Origin: Rhyacophila brunnea
Lineage: Eukaryota; Arthropoda; Insecta; Trichoptera; Rhyacophilidae
DNA length: 64,000 nucleotides
Assembly (NCBI GenBank): GCA_022495005.1
Contig: JAGYXB010000687.1
Location: 310,001-374,000 of the forward strand
Direction: 5' to 3'
Shown: in pieces, positions 45,530-58,019 of the stretch
How positions within the stretch are numbered: the stretch's first letter is position 1
Layout: each line of letters starts with the position of its first letter
The notes under the pieces: model-generated
Seen by the model: only the letters and a program-made list of their open reading frames with translations
Databases searched by the model: none
Told to the model about the DNA's origin: nothing
Program-made: the position numbers and the translations under genes

Positions 45530-47870
45530 ATAGGTACATAGAAATTTCGAAAGAAATATTTATTCTCAAGTATTTTCTATGTATATAGTATACAAATTAT
45601 ATGTATGTGAAGAAAAACATTCGTATTTCAGGTGTATTAATATTGCTTAATGTTCTGAATTACGAAAAGCATTCGGTCCTCTCACAATTTAACGTATCAC
45701 TAATTTGAAATATGCGTTTTTCCGCTGAAATGATTTCACCATTCACTATTATAAAAAAAGCTCCAAGAAAAAACGGACTCTTTTCCTCCGTAGTATTTTT
45801 ACCTGAGTATTTTTACCTTTTCAATATTATCCATACCTGCTTGTATTTATATCGAGAGACCTTGTTAACGAGTGGGTAGACATTTCCAACCCCAAAACGG
45901 TTCGATGCATCTATTTTTATACGCACATATACATTCCTTGATTGTAACGAGTATAAAGGCATCCACCCGAAAGATGCTTACGTTGAGGAAAGCATGTATC
46001 GATTTTCATCTAACTAAATGGAACGTATAAATATTTCCATATAAAAAATCATTCTTCATCCGTAATCAGTCTAGGTCAAAGAATTTGAACTATACAGAAA
46101 ATAAACCTTACACGATATTTATATTTTGGTACTAGAACGCATTTACCGAGAAAATGAAGCATGCTAACTTTGTAAACTGCACGGGTTATCATTTGCGATT
46201 TCTTAACTGAAGCAAAAGTTTCCGCATTTTTTAAAATTTATTGTACAGTTTCAAACAATTTTTCATTTAAGTAATAATGCTGACGTGTTGTGTTATTGAT
46301 TGGTTATATTCTAATCATTGTGACGGATTGTCCTTTTATATTGGCAAATGAATATTGTAGTATAAGTGTGAAGTTATCTTCGAATAACAATCAAGAAGAG
46401 AAGAGAAATCCCTTTTTTAATTTTGCTTTCATGTGTTTTGTCAAGGTTAATTAAATGCCGAAGAAAAGGGTCTCATGTTATTTTTTGATTCTTGATTCAC
46501 CTGAATTATTTATTTTCGACCTGTTAATTTCATAGTCATTTTGACAGTTTATAACATTTATTACATTTTTGCGCTCTGTTAACATAACGCGCATCATCCA
46601 CCACCATCATACAATACTAGCTTAGCCATACGTATTTGATTCCAATAGCCACTGTACACATGTATAGATTAACTGCCAGCAATACCATGCAAATAAAACT
46701 TTTCCGACAATAACTTTACTGATTGTCTCACCAATCTAGTTTTTATAGTGTAAGCAATACGCGTTTGTTGTTGTTTTGTTGCTATGTTTTGTGTACTGCG
46801 ATGTGTATTTTGTATATTTATACAGGGTCACCACTTTCGTTCTACCACGCATGCGAATATGTCGCGTGACATGCTACTATCACGTAAAAATTTAAAAGCC
46901 GCTAATTTTTTTTGATCCATGCATGCAATATTACAACTTGTACGACAAAAACTGTTTAGATTATTTACCTTTTATTTTTATGTTCACGACAATACGTACT
47001 GCTAGCAGTAAATCCACGCATATATAAATGGCAAATTTATTAGATTAACCACATTCTTCGTATACGTCATCTAACTACATCCACCTTCAGTATTTTCTCA
47101 ATATATCGCAATCGGAAGCTTTATTATTATGCAAACTATACTATAGTAATATTATTAATAATCATAATTAAAAATATGCAAATGGGTAAATAATTAATTA
47201 AAATTTCTTCATTTGAAACTTTAAATTGGATAATTAATAAATCAATAAATGTAAATATTTATCACAATACATATACGGATCATATGGATTAGAATAAACA
47301 ATAATGACTAAACTAAGTTTTTGCGACTCAGGTTTTACATTTTGGCATATTCAGACTGACATGGGATACCGTTTCTTATAAAGCAAAATTTCCAACATAT
47401 TAAATTTGATATCGTACCTATTTGAACGATTATTAAATACGTTTATTTAGTATTCGAACACTAAGTAGCTACGTTTTGTTCTTTGTCAGTTGTATGCTTG
47501 CTATTTGTGAGTTTGCAGTGTCTGAAGATGTCAAAAGTTGAAAAGATGGTCGAAAAAATATTCAGATGGAATAGTACAAAATTCAACACTCAAAATTTTT
47601 TCAATTCAAATTAGTAGATAAAGCTTTTTTTAATAGAGAATAAATATAGATAATAAGATTCCTATTAATATTATTAAATTATAATTGAGTAAAATTAATC
47701 ATAATTAATTGAAAATTATTCCAGTTTTCTAATTGACATACTTATTCTAACATACGACAGTTGAATGAATCTTTTATGACAGCGTAATTGTTTGCTGTTA
47801 TTAAATTATTCAGAATCAGTTTTCATATGCCTAGAAACAAAGTTAAACCATGTATTCTGTAAGTCACCCA
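45530..47870. other. Spacer
   Basis: AT-rich. A short dyad around 46845-46875 (ATGCGAATATGTCGCGTGAC) was noted. No gene, no known repeat. Confidence 0.45.
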
Positions 47871-47879
47871 GTAAGCAAT

Positions 47880-48065
47880 AACAATTATCTAAAACATCCA
47901 CCCGTACCCAATCATTTAGGGGGGGAAGGAAAACACTTTGCGGGATGGAAAACTGGCTAAAGGGTGAAAGAAGGGGGTGTATATCTACCCCTCTGTTGGT
48001 TCTCCGCCTTCTTATACGGCTCATCAAGCCGCCCCGTCGGCTTATGTGATGTTTTATATCGATAT
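47880..48065. other. GC-richer island of unknown nature
   Basis: It has G-rich runs, and the minus-strand frame at 47806-48072 carries an arginine-rich stretch (RRGGLMSRIRRRRTNRGVD). No domain, splice sites or repeat relation was recognised. Confidence 0.3.
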
Positions 48066-48179
48066 TTCTCAAACCGTCTCCATTGTATTTAAAATATTCG
48101 ACTCTTATCGTGAAGGGTATTTTAATAAAAACATATTTTTATCAACAATTTTATACTTAGTCTTCTTTTGAAAATCAAA

Positions 48180-49725
48180 ATTATTATATAAATATAGCAG
48201 TATACTTTTAAATTTAATATCAGTGAGATTGCCTCTAAAATGATATCGTAAGGATGGGGTTTGGTAGTGTTTAATAATTATAATTTAATTTGTATTTCTA
48301 TTACTAGACAAACGCTTAAAAACTACAGTTAAAAGCAACTAATGTAATGGAGAACGTTTTCATTTTTAGAAATATTTAATGAGAGGTGGCTGTATGTATA
48401 TTTATTATTAACATTGAAAACATATAGTTGGAAATTTTAGTTGGTGAATTTTATAATTGGAGTGATTATGATCGACTGATGTTTTATTGTTCATTTTTTT
48501 TAATATGTAATCATATTATATTATGTTACTTTTTATCACCTAAAAAGTTTAATCCAGGTAGTAAAGATTATTTTGATTTATACAAAGAGTTTGCAACTCA
48601 AAGTATCTCGCTCAAGAAGGCACTCACTAGAGGGATCAATATTAAAACTTTGTATTACATCACTAATTGATGAGACGTTTTTAGTAGGTTTGGTTGAATG
48701 TATCGCAATAGAAAAATCTGAAGAATGAATAACATTCTGTAGTATGGATGAAGAAATACGTCACATTGTTTGCGATTTTAATAAATATGTTCAACTTAAT
48801 CTAAATAAGCAATAATCATCATATTTAAAAGTGAAACTCTAATAATAGTCGTTTTTATTTCCATGGTAACCATGGTAAATTAATTCTCATAGCACAAAAC
48901 TATGAACTTACAAATTAATTTGCCATTCGCTTCTTTCAACTTCTCTTTTATATTATTAAGATATTAATGACTCTATAAAACAAGGGTTTTTTCAAACTAT
49001 CAACATTTAATAATAGTATTTTTCACTAATATTATTATTCTTATGGAAAAACATTGTACTAAAATTAAATAAAATGAACACTTCAATATGTTAAGTTATA
49101 TTTTATATAGGTTTTGTAGGAACTTGTCTCCTTAATTATTATACCTAATAGCATTCAATGAAATTGAAAATATCCTTTAATTAAACTAGTTTTGTTTATA
49201 ATATAATAATTTTAGACAAAAAGTACGATATATACATAAAATATTATTAAACAATTTATTGTATGTTAGCTTAATACTTGTATTATAACATAGCAGTGTA
49301 AGCTTCTTTTATTTACTATAAAAGGTTATTAATATGATAGATATTTTTGAGAACAGCTGTATTATTTTACCACTCTCGTTGTACAAACTTCATACCTACT
49401 TTTGAGTATGGTGTGCATACCTTTGTAAGGGATGTGCATCCAATATGTCAATGTCGCAGATTTAATGTCACACTTTTATCGTTTTTAAAGAGATAAACTC
49501 TCTCATAAAGCATTAAATTGCCAGACTGCGATATTATTTTTCTATTACGAGATATAATATGACACAACGAAAAAAGCTTTCTAAATCCGATCGCTCTCCA
49601 TTACAGAATAAACTTGACAGATACTTTCGATGAGTTTTGCAGTATATTTAATTGAGAGATTTTTTTATTATTATTAACGACATGATTTAGAAGTTTCGTG
49701 TAAAATATATATAACTTTTCTAATT
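48180..49725. other. Spacer
   Basis: AT-rich. A plus-strand 80-codon frame at 48428-48670 lacks start context and motifs. Confidence 0.45.
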
Positions 49726-49736
49726 AAATAAATATT

Positions 49737-49891
49737 GCTACTAGTCGGTTATCCTGGATACAGCGTCAAACACATTTTGAAAATAGCCGATATACTGGAT
49801 TATTTGTTAGGATAACCTAACCTAACCTAAACTAACCTAACTTAATGTAATCTAATCTAACCTGCTGTATCCAGGATAAACGTATAGAACC
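49737..49891. mobile_element. Shorter relative of T1 with telomere-repeat core (element T2)
   Basis: The inner left part (CATTTTGAAAATAGCCGATA, then ACTGGATTATTTGTTAGG, then CCTAA units) matches T1 with only two or three changes over about 50 bp. The tips (CGGTTATCCTGGATACAGC on the left, complement CGTTTATCCTGGATACAGC on the right) are inverted, but the right arm's inner portion is deleted. The flanks TAAATATT and GAAATATT agree at 7 of 8 bases, in line with an old 8-bp duplication. The CCTAA array is more eroded (ACTTAATGTAATCTAATCT). Confidence 0.82.
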
Positions 49892-50657
49892 GAAATATTT
49901 ACTAAAAAATTAATATTTACTCATAGTTCGTTAAACTGTCAAAATGACTAACCTAGAATATTTTTTTTCAGGATAGTAAACCCATTGAAATAAATATACG
50001 TACAGATTTTTTCAAGAAGTACCTGTTAAATATTCCCTCAACGTATTAATCCATGCTCTGAATGTACACAATGAAAAAACCATGTGTATTTTATAGCGGT
50101 TTTATATGGAAATACTTTGACTTTTGTCGATCGTAGACGCATTTTTTTATATACTTAATACAGTATTATTAGTTCATACAAAATGCGAAGAAAATTAGAT
50201 TTCAATATACTAATTATTTTTAACGATTAAATGCTTTTTTATATAGAAACAGGACTGAATTTTACTATTTATAAGTGTAAAAAATTAGATAATAAATGGT
50301 GTGGGTATATAACATCGCGTTTAAAATACATACAATTTTTGAGCTGTTTTTAATGCGTGGGGATTTTAGACAACTCAGTGGTATTAGTGCAATAATTCCT
50401 TACTAGGTAACCATTGTTAAGTGAAACTTGCTAACATCTACTAAGTTATTTATTATATATTATTATTATGGTTTATTTGAGTAGTGTGAAATTAATCTTT
50501 GTACAATATGTGTAACAAATATTATATTATCTAGTCTCACAATTACGTAAAGTCGGACCTCGTCCCTTACCAGGGCGAATTGGTTGATTTTAATTCTTGG
50601 GTATTAGCATTGATAATTATTTATAGAAACAATATCGTAAACTGTCAATCTATAAAA

Positions 50658-51238
50658 TCTGGGGCTGAGAAGCAGAAGGCGGTAAGTCACAAAAGTGAAA
50701 TTATTCTGGGAAGCCGTTTTAAAATTTAAACTGCTTGAAACTTAAAATGTATAACAAATGAGACGGACAATGATGGTTTTTATTATTTCAGTATAAAAAA
50801 ACATGATGTCCTTAATTTTTTTTAAATGTTACATATCAAAATTAGTGTATCTTTTAATATAATAATTTATTAATTAATTTCTTTTAATAGCATTAAATAC
50901 GAGATAAGAAGTGGATTTACTTCACTCTGCTACTGAAAATGTAGCCAGCCAAATGAAAAACTTTAATAGCACAATGAAGTAAGTCCAACATTTATATATA
51001 TTGTAGTCGATATGATTGGCACAATTTAGAAGCGTAATGCAATAAGTCACTATGCTGCATTCTGCATCTACAGGGTAGAGGACTTACTGCACAGATTTAT
51101 GATGTATCTTTAAAGTACAACATTTTTGGACTTGTGGCAATCTTCTTCTCGTAGATATTAGTCTCATTTAAAAATTGGCACCAAAGCATCCTTTTCGAAA
51201 TAAGTGGACTTACCGCCATCTACTTCTGACCCCCCAGA
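50658..51238. mobile_element. Inverted-repeat element with internal TAAGTC motifs
   Basis: The left end TCTGGGGCTGAGAAGCAGAA, then GGCGGTAAGTC, is matched inversely by the right end, whose complement reads TCTGGGGGGTCAGAAGTAGA, then TGGCGGTAAGTC. The gapped arms are ~40 bp. TAAGTC or its complement recurs at least four more times inside (near 50910, 50975, 51045, 51080), reminiscent of subterminal transposase-binding repeats. No target duplication was confirmed. Confidence 0.7.
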
Positions 51239-51911
51239 AATATAAACCATTTTCCACTTAAGTTTGATTATTGGATTCGTAATTTATTTCAAGTCTAGTG
51301 ACTTAAATGTCTCGTACATTATAATTCATATATTTTTCTAGCTCTCATCATTATATTTGTGATAGAATCACAACGTTTAATAATAATAATTCTTTGATTA
51401 TTTTTTCTTATGCTAATAGTTGAACCACTAAAAAATAACTACAATGTGAAGTAAAAATTAAGTAGACTCGTGAAAAAATAACGTAGTTTACTCACATACA
51501 TACTTTTGATACTTTGGACAAAGAGCATTGATGGATCACTACATTATTATGCTAAAAGTGAAGGTATTCCCATTGTTATTGCCATCGTAAAAGTTTATGT
51601 CGTTTTGCATAATATTATGTCGACTGCTTTATGTCCTCGACCCTTTGGCCATATGCTACGGTTGATAGCGATAAAGACATTTAAAACAATAAAGGGAACT
51701 TTTGACTCAATTTATTTATGATTTTCCGCCCTTATACCATATTGGTTAAGATTTAACATATTAGTATTTTATCTAGGACTGACGTTTCAAAATGCACTAA
51801 TTCTAAAACTATTAAAATTATCGTTAATCATAGATGTTAGGGTGTTTTATTGATTTTCGTTTTTTATATTTTCAGAAATACTGACAATTATGGGTAATCG
51901 TAATATTAAGT

Positions 51912-52318
51912 AATAATTACAAGATAAAAGAACTTTTTATATGCAACGTTTTTAAATTTTCTGTTGAACCATATACATTTGACTTGAATAGCTTAAACGA
52001 TAAAAAAATTGTACTTGACATGTCATATTGATTTCCATAGTAACGCACGTATATATTAATAATTAAGTTGCTAGGACCAGCAACCAATAATGGTGTCGAA
52101 ATTACTTTTCATACAAAACAAAATTAACTGAAAATGAATTCAATAATACTTAAAGATGGCTAAAAGTATTAAAAAAATGCATTGGCATCGTGTTCTAATA
52201 TATTGTAAAAGTTTCAAATGTCTTAGTAGTCGGGAAGTTAGTTAAAAATCGATTGCAAGATTTGTACCGGACAAAGAACCACCGGACAAATAAGAATACG
52301 AGCTAAGAAACACGTTGT
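51912..52318. repeat. Dispersed ~420-bp repeat, copy 2
   Basis: Same orientation as 15050-15478, with matching landmarks throughout. Distinctive changes are loss of CCAGACCCT before AGCAACCAATAAT, an insertion of AGATGGCT, and a short local duplication around CCGGACAAA. It still has no coding potential. Confidence 0.85.
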
Positions 52319-52329
52319 AAAAAATAACA

Positions 52330-53650
52330 TAACTAAATTTACATTTGCTTGTTTCTTCGTTCTTATGTATGTATGCATTTATGTACCTTTTAACTTATGT
52401 GGTTAATATAGAGCAATTATCAACTAGTGGCGCTTAACCGTACAGTGGTAAAAATAAGAAACGCAATGATAGCTTAATCTTAAGTACAAATTACACTAAC
52501 ATACTCTCGCATAGATCGTCTGTGCCGCATCCGATTGTAAAAAATCATCTTTGATCGTTGTCTGGAGCCGTGGTCACAATAGAATAACTCATATTTTTTG
52601 CGCACGACTCGATGACGATATACTCGATGACGATATAATGACAGTTGTCGAACTTTTATCGAACTAGTATGTCCTTCAGGAAAGAAGGCAAAAGAATCAG
52701 GTGACTTACGTTGAAAGGAACCAGGGGTGGTATAATGGTGTTCTCTTTCGTTTGTCTCCTTACCAAAGACTAGATTTCTGTGCAACTCCTGAGTAGTATG
52801 CACATCTGTTTCGTTTAAAGACCGTCATCTTGAAGGTTGATGGTGGCAGATGATTTCAGGGATGTGTTTAGACTGAAACGCTGGCAAGAAAGATGATTGA
52901 GAATTAATAACGCTTTCAAGAAATTTAATACATTGGACGCTAAAGACGCACCTAGCGCGTAACGATTAGGTGGCCAATCGATATAATAATTAGCATGCTA
53001 TTTAAATGTGGTAATTAAAAACTAATTATCTAGTCAGATGTCAATGTGAGTATTAAATACAGCGGACACAATAGGTATAAACGTTACAAGGTATAATAGA
53101 TAATAGACGAATGGCGCGAGGTGCGTTCCCCTTTATATAATTATAGTCTGGTGATATCATATTAATTAGTTTATTGACCTCTTGTGTATGATATACAGGA
53201 ATGGTTCCATAGTCCTATGACCAACTGTTGGCCCACACTCGTATTTGTCAAGTCAGTACAATTACGTAGGTATTATTCATATTATATGGATATTATTTAT
53301 TAACCCTTATTAACTTGCAAAGTTTGGTATGTAAAACATACTCTAAAATTTGGGAGGTCATATTATGACAGAACGTGGATACTAGCGAACGTTCCAAAAT
53401 AACATTTCACGATCGGGGCAGACGATTGGCGCTAGTATTTGTCAGTGTACTTTAAGCTTAACTAAATCGGGTTATGATTTATCAATTGGGTTATTTGATC
53501 ATATTAATACATTATATTACGATTAAATTATAAAAAATTGTAAGTTTTCGATTGTCACTCATTAATATTTGTAGAGTATTTTATATATTATTTTATATTA
53601 TCTTCTATGAATTGAGAAATTTTATAATGAAAAAAGATTATACAGTATTT
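52330..53650. other. Spacer with one mixed-composition stretch
   Basis: At 52480-52840 a minus-strand 107-codon frame opens with GTG. It contains a perfect 15-bp tandem duplication (ACTCGATGACGATAT, 52607-52636), which inserts a repeated YRHRV in the frame. No domain was recognised; coding status is doubtful. Confidence 0.35.
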
Positions 53651-53657
53651 AAAAATG

Positions 53658-53801
53658 GGTTTGGGTCGAAATCCCGAATGGCCGAAATCCCGAAAGTCTA
53701 AATCCCGAAGGCCAAAATCCCGAAAAATGAAAAAATACAAACAGTAATAATTCTCAACAACTATGCTGCATTTTCGGCCTTTGGGATTTCATCCGGCATC
53801 C
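53658..53801. mobile_element. Small GG...CC element with iterated AAATCCCGAA ends (element T4)
   Basis: TTTAAAAATG flanks the element on both sides (53648-53657 and 53802-53811), a 10-bp match that contains a likely 8-bp duplication. The left side is a tandem run of (G/A)AAATCCCGAA(N)GGCC units and the right side carries the inverse (GGCCTTTGGGATTTC). At 144 bp it is noncoding and must depend on a transposase supplied elsewhere. Confidence 0.75.
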
Positions 53802-54386
53802 TTTAAAAATGATTGGCTACTTGAGTTTATACTATACTTAAGTTTTTTTTAATTGGGTTTGAAATAATATACATGCGATTGCTATTCAATCAAATACCTA
53901 ATCGATACATTATTATAAAATTGTAATGTTGAGATGATGTTATATAATATAATAATATATAATATTGTGTATTCACTGTGTGATAAAATTATACCTTTAA
54001 TAAAATGTTTTTGATTAAAAAAATACGAAAAGGTGATGAAATTTAACGACCTGTTTGTTTTTGTTGATTATTTTTATTTAGGTCAATTTCACAATAGAGA
54101 CCGATAACAATTAACCTGTCAAAATATTTACGTGCGATTTTTTATACGCGCTGCAAAAAAATCTCTTTGATATTCGTATTGCCAAATATTTTCATCCATT
54201 TTTGGGCACACGATTACAATCTCGATGAAGCCATAAACAAATAAAAAAAAAACCAGACCAGGCCGAGAATTGCGAAGGAGCTAGTGCTAGAGTATCGGAA
54301 AAGTCTGACGGCTTTATTAGTGTGTTTCGATACATTAAATAAAACGTAATTGTCAGACGGAAGTTTTATTAAGTATGGGGGCGCAG

Positions 54387-54394
54387 TGACGTCA
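54387..54394. promoter_or_regulatory. CRE-like palindrome TGACGTCA
   Basis: The second full CRE match of the window, in a moderately GC-rich stretch (54350-54410). No gene start recognised. Confidence 0.25.
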
Positions 54395-54499
54395 CATTTC
54401 GAAGCGAAAAACAGTTGTACAATAGATTAAAATCCCCTCGCATATTCAAATTCACGGATTGCTTGTTTTAAGGGTTACTTTTTTGTTATTTTGTTCAGG

Positions 54500-56680
54500 A
54501 AAGATTGTCACGGTGGAGAAAATCTATTAACTTGGCCTACGTAGTAGAATTAACTTCCTAGACAAATAGTGCTCTTTGATAGGTACATAAAAATTAAAAA
54601 GAAGTAATTGACCCTATGCTCTCTAGTATCTAAATTATATAGAATATGAGTCAGAAATTGTTGCTAATTGATCAAACACACATTGACAAAACCATAGCCA
54701 GGCACTCTGATTATGATACCAACTTGGCCAATGTATAAACATAATCTCAATATCAAAATGAACAACGTCAGGAAAATTCTTCTTCGCAATGTATGTATTA
54801 TTGATATGCATTTTAATGTTATAATATTCAAGAAAATAAGTGCGGATACGATGGTGCAAAAGAAAAAAATACTGTAACGGCATTAATTTTGATTTGCAAT
54901 ATGCACCTATATTACAATACATGTAGGTGGATATGCATTACCAGTCTAGGTACCTATATTATTTGGCTGTAGTGAAACAGTTATTTAAAAAAAATGTTCA
55001 ATGTTTAAAATTAGGTAAAATTTAAAAAAAATACCAAGCATTTTGATAATATGATAAAACTACATACACAATATTATTAGTTCCTTAATTAAAATATTTT
55101 CTTTTAATCGGAAAATTACTCATAATTATTTACATTTCAAAGTCCTGTCTTTTAGAGTAATAATAGATAAGTACATAAAAGTGCAATACATAAAAATACT
55201 GGCCACTTGTATCTATTATTTTAACAATATTGTTTTGTATTATATGTCCCGTGATGCCAATGAAATAATTTAGAGTGTATTCTTAAATGGTAGTCCTGAA
55301 TAATGTTAAAAAACATCTCGTCTTCGATTTTCCTCGAGAATTCTATGATTATATTGCACAAAGGCCCCGCATTTTAAATGTTTTTGGCTCACTCAAATTA
55401 TAATCGATATTAAAAACCTACTTCGTTTCATTATTTTTTTATTGCGATTCATTTTGGGCAAGCAACGTCCAATTGCGCCCAATCGGTCCAATCGCCTAAA
55501 ACCGGGTCTGTGTATTACACCAAGTACCTATAGTTTTACAAAATATAATATGTAGAACACTTATAAAATTAATGAATAAATTTACTCAGGGAGACCGTCG
55601 AATCACGGGCTACAGATTCTAGAGCTGGCCTGAAGCCGCTCCTTGATTCGGTCGCCCGTATGCGCTGCACACATTGGGTATAATATGGACGTCTAACTAC
55701 TTGTGTACTAAACTACCAAAAATATCCGCGGGAGGCTGAAAACATACTAAAAACAAAAAAAAATCTTTCTTAACATTCTTCTTTAAGCACTACGGTGCAT
55801 GGTTGCAGCATCAGTCCCGTGCGGCTCCGTCTCCGGACGGAATAAGCACTTAAAATCACTTCTTTTAGACACGTTTAAAGCGTCATGGAAAACGGCCGTG
55901 CATATATGACGGGTGGTGGTAAGAACTATAACGCTTATCCACAAAAATATGCAAAGCTGATCCTCAAACTGAGTAAAGATGCAAATGGAAAAACTGTTTA
56001 AAAAAAATGATTGATTGGACTGATTAACTGGTTCTAAGTTCAGCCTTGACAAACTCAATTAACCTTTCCTCTAATGTAAGGATTCCACCACATGGAGAAT
56101 ATAGAAAAAAATGTTGTGATTCATACATGGCAATAAATCTCTACTTTAGTCTGATTTCTGTATCAATTAAAAATCCAACCAAGCCACTGACAGGGGCCTC
56201 TGTAAAAGGTTCAAATTATAATTCACTTAGTAGATAGTAGATAGTAAACGGCTCGACAATAAGGTTCGGCCAGTGCCGAGTAGTAAGCGGGCTAGAGTTA
56301 TTTACATTTAAATGGGCGTTATTTATCTCTGGGTCATCCCTCAAATCGTGAGGAGGCCAACCCCATTGTTTTGTGTATCTGTAAATCTTATCAGACTATC
56401 CGTCCGAGTTAACAATGGGAGGGTGGCTTAATCTCGACTGGACTTCTTTGTTTTCCAGCCTGAGCGACAATGAAAAAACGTTAAGTAGTTTTATTTCATT
56501 AAAAAAAATGAACGCAAAACGGATAACGAATAAAGCATAATGATTTTTGGAACACTTAACAATTGGTTTTGATTTATTTATAGCGGACATTTTGAAAACA
56601 TAATTAATTAAAAACTCCAACATATTAATTATTATTATATGTAAATATATTTAAATATTTGTTAAATGGAAGCACCCCAT
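54500..56680. other. Spacer with two mixed-composition stretches
   Basis: At 55590-55740 and 55780-56060 the composition becomes balanced. The minus-strand frame 55783-56058 starts with ATG and holds SVIVLTTTRHICTAVFHDAL then NVSKRSDFKCLFRPETEPHG. It reads like former coding sequence but no family was recognised. Confidence 0.35.
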
Positions 56681-56689
56681 GGTATCCAT

Positions 56690-56970
56690 ATGATCTATTG
56701 TAGTAAAATCCATGCCAATTCATACTCCATTTGCATTATTAAGTATAAGTGGACGTTGTTTTATAAATTATTAAAATATTATCTCTTTCAGTGTACCTAC
56801 TTCCGTGTAGGTACATGATCTTATAATATATGTAAACATGATAATATAATTAAATTCTCTTAATATGCTGTTTTTGTATATATTGTATTTTCTATGTTTT
56901 TTCATGTCATGTCGAGTATATAATTTATTATTTTCATTCGATGGAAAGTAAATAAATTTAAATTTTAATA
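56690..56970 (+). repeat. LINE family-3 3' tail, third copy
   Basis: GTGGACGTTGTTTTATAAAT near 56750, then a T-rich stretch, TTTTTTCATGTCATG near 56895 and AAGTAAATAAATTTAAA follow the same order as the ends at 30757 and 42285. Almost no coding part remains. Confidence 0.6.
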
Positions 56971-57087
56971 GATATTTACGACTTTAAAAGTAAGCAATGC
57001 ATTGATATCACAATTAAATTTGAAACAACACTGACGCCATACATGAATTTAGTTTTTAACTCTTGGTTTAAATTATCAGTTATATCT

Positions 57088-57165
57088 GCCAGGTCAGTTG
57101 CTAAGTGGTAAGAACTTTCGCGCAGAAAGCAAAATACGTGTGTTCGAATCCTACTCGGTATGCTT
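57088..57165 (+). repeat. SINE-2 head, best-preserved copy
   Basis: A box TTGCTAAGTGG (57098-57108) and B box GTTCGAATCC (57142-57151) are spaced as in tRNAs, with a CTTT/AAAG stem between them. TCCTACTCGG after the B box is shared with 8630-8700 and 16035-16110. The T stem pairs poorly, so it is a SINE head rather than a tRNA gene. Confidence 0.65.
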
Positions 57166-57762
57166 TGTAGGCTTTTTAAAGTGGTACATTTTCATAAACT
57201 TTTAAATACGCGTGATGTTATGTTATTTATTTATTTATAACCAGCGCATGAATATAATGTTATGAAATAAATTATACATTATAAAATGAATTATCAGTTT
57301 ATCAGAAATAATTATACAGATTCAATTCTGGACAAGGTAGTATAATATTAATTAAATTGTCTACATACTAGTAATAAAATTGAAGTATCTGCCAGTTATT
57401 TTGACATGTTCATCTTTTAATATAGGTAGTGTTTTTTAACTTGCTTTTTTAATTTTCGAATACTGGGGAAACTTTCATAGTTTATAGGTTTGTAAGTTAA
57501 AATATAACTTCTTGTTAATAATACACTTGCAACAATTCATCACGAGTAAGTGGTAAGATAGCAGTTAGGTGAGGTAAATGTAAAGGAATGTTTGAATGTA
57601 TCTAACTGTTGTCGATCACATGAGCTTAGAATGATCTGATAATAAAATTGAATCACTGGAAGTCTAAGAATTCAGATAGCAGCGATGGAGTGGTGAGGTG
57701 AGGTCTAACCGTTGGCCATAACATTGCTTTGAAAATTTTCTACTTTTTTATTTTCCTATTTA

Positions 57763-58008
57763 GTTTTTTTTTCCTACCATGTCCGATCCTAATAGGATCA
57801 TATGGGCCTCCACAGAGTAGAGGTTTGTATTAACAGATGTTGTTTTTTACGATAAATGGATGTCAGCCATTTGCTCAACCTATTAGGTCCATACCCTGAC
57901 TCACAAACAAATTGAAAAACAATATGTGTACTTGCCAGACCCAGGATTCGAACCTGGGACCCACGGCGTGATAGCCCAACGCTTAAGCCGCGCGGCCACC
58001 GTGGACGG
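57763..58008 (-). repeat. SINE-A copy, near-complete
   Basis: Minus-strand head CCACGGTGGCCGCGCGGCTT with intact A and B boxes (GGTTCGAATCC), CCTGGGTCTGGCAAGTACAC, body, the perfect palindrome GATCCTATTAGGATC, and an A-rich tail. A six-base TAGTTT flanks both sides. The 88-codon minus frame here is SINE sequence, not a protein. Confidence 0.92.
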
Positions 58009-58019
58009 TAGTTTACAGA

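Noticed and set aside
57088..57165. Functional tRNA gene
   Set aside because: A and B boxes are good, but the T stem mispairs and the 3' side matches decayed SINE copies elsewhere.
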